Below are positions 46,885 to 55,861 of a stretch of DNA of 64,000 nucleotides, piece after piece. Every line of letters begins with the position of its first letter. Position 1 is the stretch's first letter. The stretch spans positions 27,079-91,078 of the forward strand of contig JAISPL010000014.1 in assembly GCA_031274925.1 (NCBI GenBank), given 5' to 3'. The DNA comes from Syntrophobacterales bacterium. GTDB lineage: Bacteria; Desulfobacterota; Syntrophorhabdia; Syntrophorhabdales; Syntrophorhabdaceae. Made by a program: the position numbers and the translations under genes. The notes beneath the pieces were generated by a model. That model was not told the DNA's origin, ran no database searches, and saw nothing but the letters and a program-made list of their open reading frames with translations.

Positions 46885-47539
46885 CTCTTGCTAAATTGTA
46901 GCATTTCATAATTACAGATACCGGCGATCAGATTGAAGCGTAAGCCGAAATGCTTTCTGCGGTTGCGATATTGATCCGCCACGATTTTGAAGCGTGTTGA
47001 GTACACACTTGCTTGAAATGGCATGATTGTGTTGCTTGTCTTCCTTACTTAAAGGGTTATCCTTCATACCACGTCTTTGGGAGACTGTTCTTAATCCAAG
47101 ATAGCCGTGTCAGTCTCAATCATTGTCTCCGGTTTTGCATGTATAGCGGATAAAGTCGTGCCTGCTGGAAAAAGATGTACAGATGATTTAGCTGTGTTTT
47201 TTATAGTATGGCGTTTTTTCTTGCCTGAGGACCAGATACTTTAGGACGTTCTTAAAACCACTTCATATTCCATATTACTCTTCAATAAAGCTTTCCGTAA
47301 AGGATAAAGCAAAGGGATGGTGCGGTATCTCATTTAAGCCCGAAGCTGGCTGCGATATGGGTATATGGTATTCCCCCGTAAGGCCAGCAAAACATATCTT
47401 CTATACCACAGCTTAGGTGTCCTCCCATGTCGCAGATGCTTTGCCGTATAGGCAGTATTTCAACCATCTTTTTGCGCTTTACCCCTGCTATTCGACGAAA
47501 TTTCTCATCCGTATAGTTTTGTAACATCTCATATTTCAT
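46885..47539 (-). mobile_element. Decayed IS5-type transposase
   Basis: On the minus strand the 5' part (47539 down) reads MKYEMLQNYTDEKFRRIAGV. The region near 47130 has a DTA-L-IKN-SPK pattern. The 3' part (47024 down) reads STRFKIVADQYRNRRKHFGL followed by RFNLIAGICNYE. These fit the N-terminus, the DTGYQGI region and the YRNRRKRFGLRFNLIA end of one IS5-group transposase. Many frameshifts and stops show it is dead. No intact inverted repeats were found. Confidence 0.7.
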
Positions 47540-48003
47540 GGATGTCAGCTTATGCCTTTTTACTTGTTTTGGTAAGAGGGGGTAATTTCGAAAGAGGTCT
47601 ATTTTGATTGCCGCCAGTATTGCAAATTGAATGGTGCTGAGGATTGCCGGAGAGACAGGCTGGTCGTGAGACTGGCGTGGTGAGGCTTTGTGTTTTTTTC
47701 TGCTGGAGAAACAACCATAGAGATACCGGAAATATGTTCGTTCTCATTCTCTGGACAGCGTTGGTGCTTTGGTGGCCTCAGGCGATGTAATGTCGTGTGG
47801 GGAAGCAACACAAAAAAAGGTCATACTCAGGCTAATCTTTGGAATACATTTCGTAGGATATTGGCCCATCTTTTCGGTGTTCCTGGCCCTGGCTGTAGCT
47901 TGCAGATGAGGCTGTCTGTTGAAACGGTGCTTACAAGATCTGGTGAGTTATGTTACTGGACGCACTGGTGGGGTGATGCCTCAGGAAATGCTGGGCTACC
48001 TTC
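47540..48003. other. 464-bp region without recognised gene
   Basis: Open frames on both strands lack ribosome sites and known motifs. It may hold further transposon debris between the IS5 relic and the transglycosylase gene. Confidence 0.4.
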
Positions 48004-49152
48004 TTAATCCTCTCCTATCACACGAACAAAGGGATAATTCTTAAGTTTCCTGAGGAATATCTCCTTCTTATCGTAAGGCACGTTTATGGCATAGGTGCCT
48101 TTCGGGAGCCTGTATTTCCGCAAATGAAGGTTCAGGTTACGGAAGGTGCGGTAAGGAGAATCAGCACACTTTGCGAGGACATTTACATGAGTCTCCTGCT
48201 CAAGCTCAAGAGAAATCTCGGTCACGATAACGGGCTTGTAAAGGTCTTTTTCTTCGAGAGTTATACCCAACCTCTCTCTGTCTGTGATGATCTCTTTAAT
48301 AGCGACAATTCGGAAGATGTACCTCTCTGTCTCCTCAGGCAGAGAGAGCTCAAAGAAGTCGGAGGTTTGTTGGTTTTCTATGGCTTCTCTCAACCGGCCT
48401 GCGCCTGCGTTGTATGCTGCCATGGCAATAAACCAGTCACCGAATTCAGCGTAAAGCCTTTTCAGATGGGCTAGGGCGGAACGAGTTGCTTTTTTGATGT
48501 TGTATCTATCATCCAAGTGCTCGTTAATATATAAGCCTTCTCTTTTTCCTGTTTCTTTGATGAATTGCCAGAGGCCCGCAGCATTGGCTTTTGAAACGGC
48601 TCTCGGATTGAGGTAGCTTTCATTTATTGCAAGATAGATGAGATCGGGAGGCATTCCTGCCTTTTGTATTTCGTTGCTGATCATGCTGTAAAATTTCAGG
48701 TACCTTTTTGTAATTATGACAAGAAGGCCTTTATTCTCGAGGAATTGAAAGAACTCCCTCTCGAACCTTTCTCTGTTGTCATCTTTACTAAGGGAGACCT
48801 TTTTTTCGCAAAGCTTCAATGAATCGGTCAAGTGGTCAGTTGTGTAGATGTCGGTTTTAGCTGTGATGCGCACTACTTCCTTCTCAATGTCGTAAACTCT
48901 TTTTTCGAGGGAACCTGGTTTTTTCGAGGGAACCTGTGCATAGCCCCGCGCCGGGAGGGCCAGAAGAAGAATGGCTGCCAAGACCGGTAGACAAAGAAGG
49001 AGAAGGTTCCACAGGGAGTGACTGGATGGGCTTATTGTGGCACCGGGGCATCGAGAATCTGCCACCATCCGGACATGAGGATTCCCATCTTCAATTGTGT
49101 CAATCTCCAGTAGACTGTACTGGGACGGTTTTTTATTAATTTTTGAGTTCAT
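48004..49152 (-). CDS. Membrane-anchored lytic transglycosylase (SLT, MltD-like)
   Basis: This 382-residue protein has a hydrophobic segment (about residues 47-70) and then an SLT domain: MPPDLIYLAINESYLNPRAV with the catalytic Glu, then AGLWQFIKETG and AMAAYNAGAGRL. It cleaves murein glycan strands in the periplasm, releasing anhydro-muropeptides. The domain order resembles MltD without LysM repeats; the C-terminus (YRTFRNLNLHLRK, LPKGTYAINVP) is MltD-like. The first 40 residues are polar, so a downstream start such as the Met at residue 29 is possible. Its products would feed the recycling route of the YkuD-Mpl fusion. Confidence 0.82.
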   Translation of the reverse strand: MNSKINKKPSQYSLLEIDTIEDGNPHVRMVADSRCPGATISPSSHSLWNLLLLCLPVLAAILLLALPARGYAQVPSKKPGSLEKRVYDIEKEVVRITAKTDIYTTDHLTDSLKLCEKKVSLSKDDNRERFEREFFQFLENKGLLVIITKRYLKFYSMISNEIQKAGMPPDLIYLAINESYLNPRAVSKANAAGLWQFIKETGKREGLYINEHLDDRYNIKKATRSALAHLKRLYAEFGDWFIAMAAYNAGAGRLREAIENQQTSDFFELSLPEETERYIFRIVAIKEIITDRERLGITLEEKDLYKPVIVTEISLELEQETHVNVLAKCADSPYRTFRNLNLHLRKYRLPKGTYAINVPYDKKEIFLRKLKNYPFVRVIGED

Positions 49153-49259
49153 TTTTTAACATACCTTCTATGATTGTTGCCGGACGCTTCCGAGCGCCCG
49201 GATTGTTGGACCGAGACCCAAGACTTGTGTTTACGGGGCTACTAACCTGCATTCTTGAC

Positions 49260-49466
49260 CTAGTGGCGGAGCGCTATAATACGATTGTTTATCCGGTTTA
49301 TGAGGTTCTTCATATCTACCTGCAGAGAAGCCAAACTTTCGTATTTCTTTTTGTATATTGCGTTGATTTCAGCTTTCCAGTATTCTAGAACCTCGACTTC
49401 GTACCTATTCTGTTCAATTTCAAACTTCTTTTTGAGTTCTCTCGCGAGCCTCTCGTTTATCTCCAT
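49260..49466 (-). CDS. Small coiled-coil protein of unknown function
   Basis: This 68-residue, highly charged helical protein (MEINERLARELKKKFEIEQN, then KKKYESLASLQVD) has a strong ribosome site, GGGAGGAGAG five bases before the ATG, which supports translation. It lies just downstream of a decayed DedA gene and upstream of the transglycosylase gene in the same direction. No family was recognised. Confidence 0.55.
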   Translation of the reverse strand: MEINERLARELKKKFEIEQNRYEVEVLEYWKAEINAIYKKKYESLASLQVDMKNLINRINNRIIALRH

Positions 49467-49479
49467 AGAATCTCTCCTC

Positions 49480-50022
49480 CCTTTCTTTTATAATGTGTCT
49501 GTACATCACGATGAAAGCCATACCATGATAAAAACTGCGGAGCAATATAAAATCATACTTTTTCACAGCATGAGCAAAGATATAGATGTCCCCAATAGAA
49601 AGCCAATGAGATGGATCGCAACACTCCAAGACAGCGCCGGAAGAGTACGGCAGAGGAGAAAGGTGCCCTTCTTGACGTCGGTGCATCCCAATAGTAAAAA
49701 AGTTACCTTCCTCGTGCCCACGAAGAATCTTATGAGGAATATGATAAAATTACTGTGTCTCTGCATAGTTTGTTGGCCAGAGAAATTCTTGAGCGAAGAA
49801 GTTCGTATTTTTCGTCATGGTTCTGCCGAGGAAGAAGAAAGTACAGGTTCCGAGCATAGCGCCCTCGTGAAGGCCATAATATAACGTACCCAAGGCACAT
49901 GTATTTGAGTTTGAAAAAGATGCCTTCAAGGAGGACCGCGTTATTTCACCCTTCAGAAACGCACCCAAGACAACCGCAATATAATCATACTGTATAAGAT
50001 AAGCACCCACAATGTACATTCT
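49480..50022 (-). pseudogene. Decayed DedA-family membrane protein
   Basis: Across frames the minus strand gives YDYIAVVLGAFLKGE, EGAMLGTCTFFFLGR, HSNFIIFLIRFFVGTRKVTF followed by LLLGC, LPALSWSVAIHLIGFLLGTS and AHAVKKYDFI. These match the order of DedA/SNARE-associated motifs (GEG, LGD--FFLGR, RF--G-R---, GALLWA----GYLFG). DedA proteins flip polyprenyl lipids or phospholipids. At least two frameshifts show loss of function. The 5' end is not resolved. Confidence 0.6.
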
Positions 50023-50039
50023 ATATAGATTAGGGAAGA

Positions 50040-50650
50040 GAGGTCAATACAAGATTGACCGGCAGTTTGGAAAACGACTGTGTTCAACCGAGGAATACCT
50101 CGGAGTTCCAAGTTTTCCAGCCGCCGTTCTCATTGTCCTTGTTTCTCTCGTTTTTCTCTTGCACAATTTCATGAGAAGAATGCCGACCTGAAGGGGGATA
50201 CAGATCGGAACGGCAAGGAACATCATAGTTACAGATATCAGGTGTAGGAGTGATAAGGGTGGATGGGATTACAATAAGGAGGATGGCGTGCCTTCTCCGG
50301 ACCAAACTGTCTTTACTTTGCAATATTCATTCTATTAAGTATGAGAAGGATTATTGGTGCCTCAAGATGCCAAAATAATAACATGGCAGAGAAAATACCA
50401 CAAATCTCTTGACCGATATATTGTCTTTATATGGTATGCCATATATCCGAGGAGGAGGGAAGCGTTAACCTATACATATTTTATATCATTTAGGGGCTTA
50501 ACTAGAACAGGATAGACTGATATTTTAAACTGGTGGCTAGCGAATGAAAAACAAGTACGTGAACCGTTCAAAAATATTGGAAGCGAAATTCAGGTTGTCT
50601 ACCCCCTTTAAGTAATGGCGCATACTATACCTAATATATCACTTGAGGAG
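50040..50650. other. About 600 bp without recognised gene
   Basis: No credible gene was found. One minus-strand frame (50044-50226) starts hydrophobic but ends in unrelated sequence. This is probably debris between the DedA and IS481 relics. Confidence 0.4.
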
Positions 50651-50660
50651 GGAAAAACTA

Positions 50661-51334
50661 TGGGACATGTACTCCATACTCATACCAAGACAACTCCGGT
50701 GGTAGTGCGTAGAGAAATACAAAATAGTCAAGAAAGCCTGCAGCACGTTATGGCGTGAACCCAAACAATATTGAGAAATGGAGAAAAAGAGACTTTGTCC
50801 ATGAATACACCTATGGGACCGAAGGTCATCCGTTCCAGAAGTCTGAAGATGCGATTGGTCTTCAAGCTGCCTTATGGACGATACTCTGACATTTACAACG
50901 ACATGGATTGATTGCCCCAAGAGAAGAAGTTCATGTGGATATAGCCGAGGTACAAAAAAAGGTAGGCTATATTTATCATCGACAGAACATCAAAGTTAAT
51001 TGCATGATGAATCGACAAGAGCTTAAGCCCAAGAGTTTTCTCAAGCATCTCAATCGGACGGATAACGGCATCCGGTTTACCAACCGTGTCTGTCATCGCC
51101 ATGGGATTAGAATCCCTGGACTAACGGCCAGGTAGAACTGCTGTATCAAGGAAGCGACTGTTAGCTACCATTACGGCTTAAAAGAATACCTCCATGTATT
51201 TCTCATGGCGTACAATCTGACAAGTCGTTTGAAAACACTTATAAGGAAAATCTCCTTATGATTTCATCAGAAATATATGGACGCTTGAGCCTGGAAGATT
51301 TACAGGTAATCCAAACCATTTTAATGTGTGGGGG
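50661..51334 (+). mobile_element. Decayed IS481-family insertion sequence (near full length)
   Basis: The frames give MGHVLHTHTKTTPVVVRREI followed by QNSQES, NNIEKWRKRDFVHEYTYGTE, HLQRHGL, EEVHVDIAEVQKK, TDNGIRFTN, the GQVE remnant, KEATVSYHYGLKEYL and NIWTLEPGRFTGNPNHFNV, in the order of an IS481-type DDE transposase. Several stops and frameshifts break it. Its 3' 58 bp match the scar at 35360. Terminal inverted repeats were not identified. Confidence 0.78.
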
Positions 51335-51360
51335 GGGGTAGAAAGTATCAAATTTTCTGT

Positions 51361-51963
51361 TCATCTCAGCTCAATTCGCGAAGTTCCCAGCGAGATAATG
51401 TATTTGAGTGCTTCGTCTACCGTCATCCGAAGAAACGTCAGTTTCTGCTCCGGAACCATGACCAGAAATCCGGATGTAGGGTTGGGCGTAGTAGGTATGA
51501 AGACAGAACAGATCGTTCCGAGTCCATCAATTGAGGTCCGTCTTGTGATGAAGCCCATCGCGCGGGTGTCCTTAGACGGGAAATCCACGAGGACCACTTC
51601 CTTGAAGGCCTTCTTCGTTTGGGAGGAAAAAGTGTCCGTCATGTCTTTCACAGCGTTGCATATGCTTTTGACAAAAGGTATTCGGGTCAGAAGTGCCTCG
51701 CCCAGGCAGAGTATCTTATTCCCCACGAAATTGGCGGCAAAGATGCCGGTGGCGTATGTAATCAGGACAAACAGTAACAACCCGGTGCCCGGGATATAGA
51801 ATTTCATGCCGGTAATGGTCCATGTGACTTGTTGGATGACAGGATAGATCATCGCGTCCACCGACGAGACGACCACATAGATAACATATATGGTTATAAT
51901 GACCGGAATAAGGATGAAAAGGCCGGCGAGGAACTTTGTTTTTACATGTTTCGTGATGTCCAT
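51361..51963 (-). CDS. DUF502-family membrane protein
   Basis: I chose the ATG at 51963 (MDITKHVKTKFLAGLF), the usual family start. The 200-residue protein has two membrane segments (about residues 12-35 and 57-80) and DUF502 motifs TRIPFVKSICNAVKDM and VLVDFPSKDTRAMGFIT. The family is widespread and of unknown function, possibly tied to membrane integrity. It lies downstream of ftsY in the same direction with an 87-bp gap. Confidence 0.82.
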   Translation of the reverse strand: MDITKHVKTKFLAGLFILIPVIITIYVIYVVVSSVDAMIYPVIQQVTWTITGMKFYIPGTGLLLFVLITYATGIFAANFVGNKILCLGEALLTRIPFVKSICNAVKDMTDTFSSQTKKAFKEVVLVDFPSKDTRAMGFITRRTSIDGLGTICSVFIPTTPNPTSGFLVMVPEQKLTFLRMTVDEALKYIISLGTSRIELR

Positions 51964-52050
51964 GTCGAAGTAATAGTATCTTTGTACAAAGATAAAGTCA
52001 AACCGCAAATCAGGATTGCGGTGAGATCTTCCCCGTAAGCAACGGAAGGC

Positions 52051-52965
52051 CTATTTGGCGGAGAAAAGTCCCTCTGCGAAGTCCTCGGCGGAGAAGGGAA
52101 TAAGGTCATCAATCTTCTCGCCGACGCCAATATACCGTATAGGCATTTTCATGAGATGGGCGATGGGTAGAATGAAGCCTCCTTTCGCGGTTCCGTCAAG
52201 CTTTGTCACTACGATGCCGGTGACTTCGAGGACTTCATTGAATGTCTTGACCTGAGCCAAGGTGTTTTGTCCTGTTGTGGCATCCACTACGAGCAGGACC
52301 TCATGAGGTGCTCCATTGACCTCTTTGGAAATGACCCTCTTTATCTTCTTCATCTCTTCCATGAGATTTGCTTTTGTGTGGAGCCTGCCGGCGGTATCCA
52401 GTATTACTATATCCGCCGCCCTTGCCTTCGCGGCTTTAGTGGCGTCAAAGGCGACCGCAGCTGGGTCGGAGCCTTCGGCGTGTTTCACTACATCTACCCC
52501 CAGCCGCTCAGCCCACACTTCAAGCTGTTCTACGGCAGCCGCCCTGAAGGTGTCACATGCGCCAAGGAGCACCTTCTTTCCACAGTTCTGGTAAATGGCG
52601 GCAAGTTTTGCTATTGTGGTCGTCTTGCCTACTCCGTTCACCCCGAGGGTCAGTATAACAAAAGGTTTCTGGGAGTCTACTGAAATCGGCTTTTCTACCG
52701 GCCTGAGGAGTTCCCCAACCTTCTGTTTCATAGCAGGCTCTATATCTTCCATATTTCTTATAAGACCACGTTTCCATTTCTCTTTCAGTGCATCCACTAG
52801 GAACTCCGTTGTCTCGAATCCTGCATCAGACAAAATCAGGGCTTCTTCAATAGCCTCAAAGTCCCCTTCATCTATCTGCTTGCCTTTGACGGCCCACTCA
52901 ATCCTTGTCCGTATCTGATCCCTTGTTTTGGAAAGACCGTTTTTTATCTTCTCAAAGAAACCCAT
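52051..52965 (-). CDS. ftsY: Signal recognition particle receptor FtsY
   Basis: This 304-residue SRP GTPase has an N domain (about residues 10-90) and a G domain: LGVNGVGKTTTIAKLA (P-loop), DTFRAAAVEQLEVWAERLG, ILDTAGRLHTKANLMEE, VTKLDGTAKGG. It docks SRP-ribosome complexes at the membrane. There is no long acidic A domain as in E. coli, but a short basic-amphipathic N-terminus (MGFFEKIKNGLSKTR) may bind lipid. Confidence 0.95.
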   Translation of the reverse strand: MGFFEKIKNGLSKTRDQIRTRIEWAVKGKQIDEGDFEAIEEALILSDAGFETTEFLVDALKEKWKRGLIRNMEDIEPAMKQKVGELLRPVEKPISVDSQKPFVILTLGVNGVGKTTTIAKLAAIYQNCGKKVLLGACDTFRAAAVEQLEVWAERLGVDVVKHAEGSDPAAVAFDATKAAKARAADIVILDTAGRLHTKANLMEEMKKIKRVISKEVNGAPHEVLLVVDATTGQNTLAQVKTFNEVLEVTGIVVTKLDGTAKGGFILPIAHLMKMPIRYIGVGEKIDDLIPFSAEDFAEGLFSAK

Positions 52966-53177
52966 AAACCAACCTTATTCATTGTTTTTGTCTGTGAAGA
53001 TTCAAAAGAGTGCGCTAAGACCGACTCTATTTCTTTTAAACCTTCCTCAAAAATGTTTCTTCATTGCACATATGGTCATATGTTTCTCTTGACCGGTGAT
53101 TCATTTTCCTGAGCATTCCACTCTCGGCAGTCAGGCTGAGAGGCCTATGGCGGGGGATGAAGAGACAGTGTGGTTTC

Positions 53178-53435
53178 TTATTCTTGCGCTGCTTGAACAT
53201 AAGGTTTGCCGCACACTTTACAGACCCCCTCTTCGTTTACGACCCCTATGCAGGCTTCGTCACTGCAGAGTATTCTTGTCGAGAGATCAATTTCATCGTC
53301 GTGCTCCGTCTCGTCGCCTTCCGAGTCCAGTAGTTTGCCGCATGAATAGCAGTAGGAGCCAAGCTTGATAACATCTGCGTTACAGTGTGAACAACGGACG
53401 GTTTCGCTTTCGGTCGCGCATTTCTCGCATATCAT
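53178..53435 (-). CDS. Zinc-ribbon protein
   Basis: This 85-residue protein has four CxxC knuckles: CEKC, CSHC, CYSC and CKVC, with a further isolated Cys. They could bind two zinc ions. An acidic linker (DSEGDETEHDDEID) separates the pairs. It is 20 bp upstream of nothing recognisable on its 3' side and follows the lipoprotein gene. The specific role is unknown; such proteins often mediate protein contacts. Confidence 0.7.
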   Translation of the reverse strand: MICEKCATESETVRCSHCNADVIKLGSYCYSCGKLLDSEGDETEHDDEIDLSTRILCSDEACIGVVNEEGVCKVCGKPYVQAAQE

Positions 53436-53455
53436 AATATGTCCCCTCGGTTTCG

Positions 53456-53893
53456 TTATCTTGTGGCCCGGACCAGCTTCTTCACTTTGCCGTTTTCAAA
53501 CTCGACATACACAGTGTCCGCATTGTTGGGCAGAAGCTTCCACTTCGGCTTATACGTCCAGATTATTAGGTTCTCAGGCGTTTTGGCTACAACATCCGGT
53601 TCCCCGAAACTCCTCTTGACATCATCTTCGCCCTGATCAATGAGGGAACTGTCGAGAAGCAGTTTCTTTTCATCTTTGCCAAAAAAGGAGAAAAAACCCT
53701 TTTTTGACGATGCTGTTGAGAACGCTTTGGCCTCTTGCGCGGGGTTCGTTTCTTTAACCGAGGCGGTGGCTTCTGGCATCGGCTCTGTATTTTTTTTCGC
53801 GCTCTTGAAAAGGCTGCATGACGAGAGAAGGGCACAACAAATTGCAAGGCAAGCAAGACGCAGAAATAAACGGTCTCGAGAAGTTTTCCACAA
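53456..53893 (-). CDS. Lipoprotein of unknown function (possible outer-membrane-assembly-type)
   Basis: A lipoprotein signal (LACLAICCALLSSC) leads to a mature protein of about 120 residues: a Ser/Lys/Glu-rich linker, then a C-terminal domain (SLIDQGEDDVKRSFGEPDVV, IIWTYKPKWK, TVYVEFENGKVKK) that resembles the BamE/SmpA-type fold, in which such a hydrophobic strand pattern follows a GxPxxV turn. The start is uncertain. I suggest a TTG at 53893, inside a palindrome. The open frame continues upstream to 54088, but that part is not lipoprotein-like. The zinc-ribbon gene follows 20 bp downstream. Confidence 0.6.
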   Translation of the reverse strand: MWKTSRDRLFLRLACLAICCALLSSCSLFKSAKKNTEPMPEATASVKETNPAQEAKAFSTASSKKGFFSFFGKDEKKLLLDSSLIDQGEDDVKRSFGEPDVVAKTPENLIIWTYKPKWKLLPNNADTVYVEFENGKVKKLVRATR

Positions 53894-53907
53894 ATTTTGT
53901 GGAAAAC
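53883..53907. promoter_or_regulatory. Perfect 12-bp inverted repeat (DnaA-box-like halves)
   Basis: GTTTTCCACAAA and TTTGTGGAAAAC are separated by one T. Each half contains TTTTCCACA, which fits the relaxed DnaA box TTWTNCACA, so two boxes face each other. It overlaps the probable start of the lipoprotein gene. It may be an operator or a transcript hairpin; the sequence does not decide. Confidence 0.5.
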
Positions 53908-54084
53908 ATGTTAATAAGTTGAAGGAATGTATTCTTAACTCATTGAAAAAACATACGATTGTTTTCTTTTGTGCGAAATATAGCCAGCTGAAAATATCAG
54001 TAATATCAAGTACTTTACCAATTAATGTGTTGGTGCGGATATCATTTTTCATGGAAATTAGATTAGCATGTGTCCTTAAAATTA

Positions 54085-55059
54085 TCAATGGATTATGTGA
54101 AGGTGTCTTTTTGATGCTTTGTAAAGTCTTTCCATTATTGCCCTCCCGAGGCCAGTTTCCGGTACCGCGTCGGCATATATGATATCCACGTCTTTACGGT
54201 CCAATTCTATCAGGAAGGAAAAGAAGTGGGCTGCGGCCTCCCTCAGGTCGCCGTTTTCTGAGAGCGTCCTTACATGTCTGGACATTGGTTGTCCGGAGGG
54301 TTTCATGAAAGAGAGATACGAGGATCTGGGATTGGTGATCTCCTCGGACGAACTGATGATCTTGAGCGGAGTGTGGGGGGCATAATGAAACGGGAGTTCT
54401 CCCGGAGACTCGCATGACCCGTCTTCGACCTTCTCGTAAAGCGGCATTATTACTGAGGAGAGGTCCTCAAGGCTAATTGCCCCATGTCTGTGTAAGCGGG
54501 TTATGCTGTCCGTAACTGAGACGATGGAGGACTCTATGCCAAAGGAACTGTTCCCGCCGTCGAGTACTATGAGGGGGCTGTCATTGAACATTTCGGCCAC
54601 ATGGGACGCCTTGGTGGGACTCATGTAACCGAAAGGGTTTGCGCTGGGAGCCGCAACTGGACGTCCTAGGAGTCGTATGAGGTTGAGCGCGACCGGATGG
54701 GAAGGCATGCGTATACCGACTGTAGAAAGGCCTGCGGTTACGATGTCTGGGACAAGACTGTTCTTTCTCAGAATAATTGTGAGAGGTCCTGGCCAGAAGC
54801 GTTCAATGAGCAGGGCCGCCTTGGGAGGGACGGCCTCAGCGTATCGGAATATCCAGTCTTTCTCACCTATGTGGATTATGAGCGGATCAAAGTGTGGCCT
54901 CTTTTTGATTTCGAAGATTTTTGCCACCGCCATGGCATTCATGGCATCGGCCCCGAGGCCGTAGACCGTCTCCGTCGGAAATGCGACTGTATCTCCTGCT
55001 CGGAGCGCCTCAACCGCGCGCTCTATTGAAAGAAGTTTGAATCCATCTAGAATTTCCAC
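54085..55059 (-). CDS. tsaC: Threonylcarbamoyl-AMP synthase (Sua5/TsaC with C-terminal domain)
   Basis: This 324-residue protein has the YrdC/Sua5 core: GDTVAFPTETVYGLGADA, KKRPHFDPLIIHI, WPGPLTIIL, VAAPSANPFGYMSPT. A C-terminal Sua5 domain follows (residues about 200-324; PGELPFHYAPHTPL). It makes threonylcarbamoyl-AMP for tRNA t6A37. The Sua5 form (with the extra domain) is more common in Gram-positives and archaea than the short TsaC. Confidence 0.92.
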   Translation of the reverse strand: MEILDGFKLLSIERAVEALRAGDTVAFPTETVYGLGADAMNAMAVAKIFEIKKRPHFDPLIIHIGEKDWIFRYAEAVPPKAALLIERFWPGPLTIILRKNSLVPDIVTAGLSTVGIRMPSHPVALNLIRLLGRPVAAPSANPFGYMSPTKASHVAEMFNDSPLIVLDGGNSSFGIESSIVSVTDSITRLHRHGAISLEDLSSVIMPLYEKVEDGSCESPGELPFHYAPHTPLKIISSSEEITNPRSSYLSFMKPSGQPMSRHVRTLSENGDLREAAAHFFSFLIELDRKDVDIIYADAVPETGLGRAIMERLYKASKRHLHIIH

Positions 55060-55771
55060 ATCTTCATCCTATTTGTAAGGCAGGCGCCCATGAAGAGTAA
55101 CTTCAGTTACGCCTTAGTTCACGTGGTTGACCACCATGAAGTCAGAGGCGAACCCGGAAATCTCATTCCGAAACCGTCTGCCCGGACCCGGCATGTTTCC
55201 CGGTACACCTAAGGGTATTGGCACAATTTAGGCTGTTGTCCGGAAGATAAGGGGGAGGTGAAACACAACCTACATGCCGTACGCGACATATATTCGAGAC
55301 CGTACCTGTCACGCGGATATACCTCAGGTTCAGGTTTTTTGCTCTTAGAGGTCATGCCTGTTTCATCCGTTTCCTCGTGGACTCCTTGAAACCATTTCAT
55401 ATCCTATCCTAGGATAGTACCGCCTATTTCGGATAGCTTGCCTAAAGATATGCAGAATAATAGCCATTATTATTAAGTTCTGGTATTCCAAAGCTTAACA
55501 CAAGCTATCCTTCTTCCAATAATTTTAAAGATAATTAGGATACATTCTTTACAACAGATAGTCAAACAAGCCTTTCTCTTCCCGGTTTTCCCGCGAAGTA
55601 TGTCTGCTGGTCCGAGGGTATCTTATCTTCACCCAGTCCTATTGGACCGGTTTTTGAGGTGAGGCATCCTCTATGGAACTTCCAATTCGAAATGAATAAC
55701 ATCGGCACGAACTTTCCGGGCAAAATAGGCCGGGAACGTGATTTTATTGTGAAAATATGAACATAATTCTA
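55060..55771. other. Intergenic region upstream of acs
   Basis: About 700 bp lie between the divergent tsaC and acs genes. A 63-residue minus-strand frame (55209-55400) has a purine-rich stretch before its ATG but no known motif. Otherwise no gene or RNA was recognised. The acs promoter follows. Confidence 0.4.
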
Positions 55772-55800
55772 TTGACAACATATATGGGTATGTTTAGAAT
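55772..55800 (+). promoter_or_regulatory. Sigma-70 promoter of acs
   Basis: TTGACA at 55772-55777 and TAGAAT at 55795-55800 have an exact 17-bp spacer (perfect -35, 5 of 6 in the -10). Transcription would start near 55807, leaving a leader of about 55 nt before the acs ATG. Confidence 0.75.
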
Positions 55801-55861
55801 TTAGCATTCAAGTAATACGATTATTAGCGGGTATATCCAACATTAAATCAGGAGGGTTCAG

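Noticed and set aside
47690..48007. 105-residue plus-strand frame before the transglycosylase stop
   Set aside because: It has no ribosome site and no recognisable motif, and it lies in a region of transposon debris.
55209..55400. 63-residue minus-strand frame with AGGATAGG before its ATG
   Set aside because: The ribosome-like stretch alone is weak evidence; no motif or conserved composition was seen. Left in the intergenic note only.
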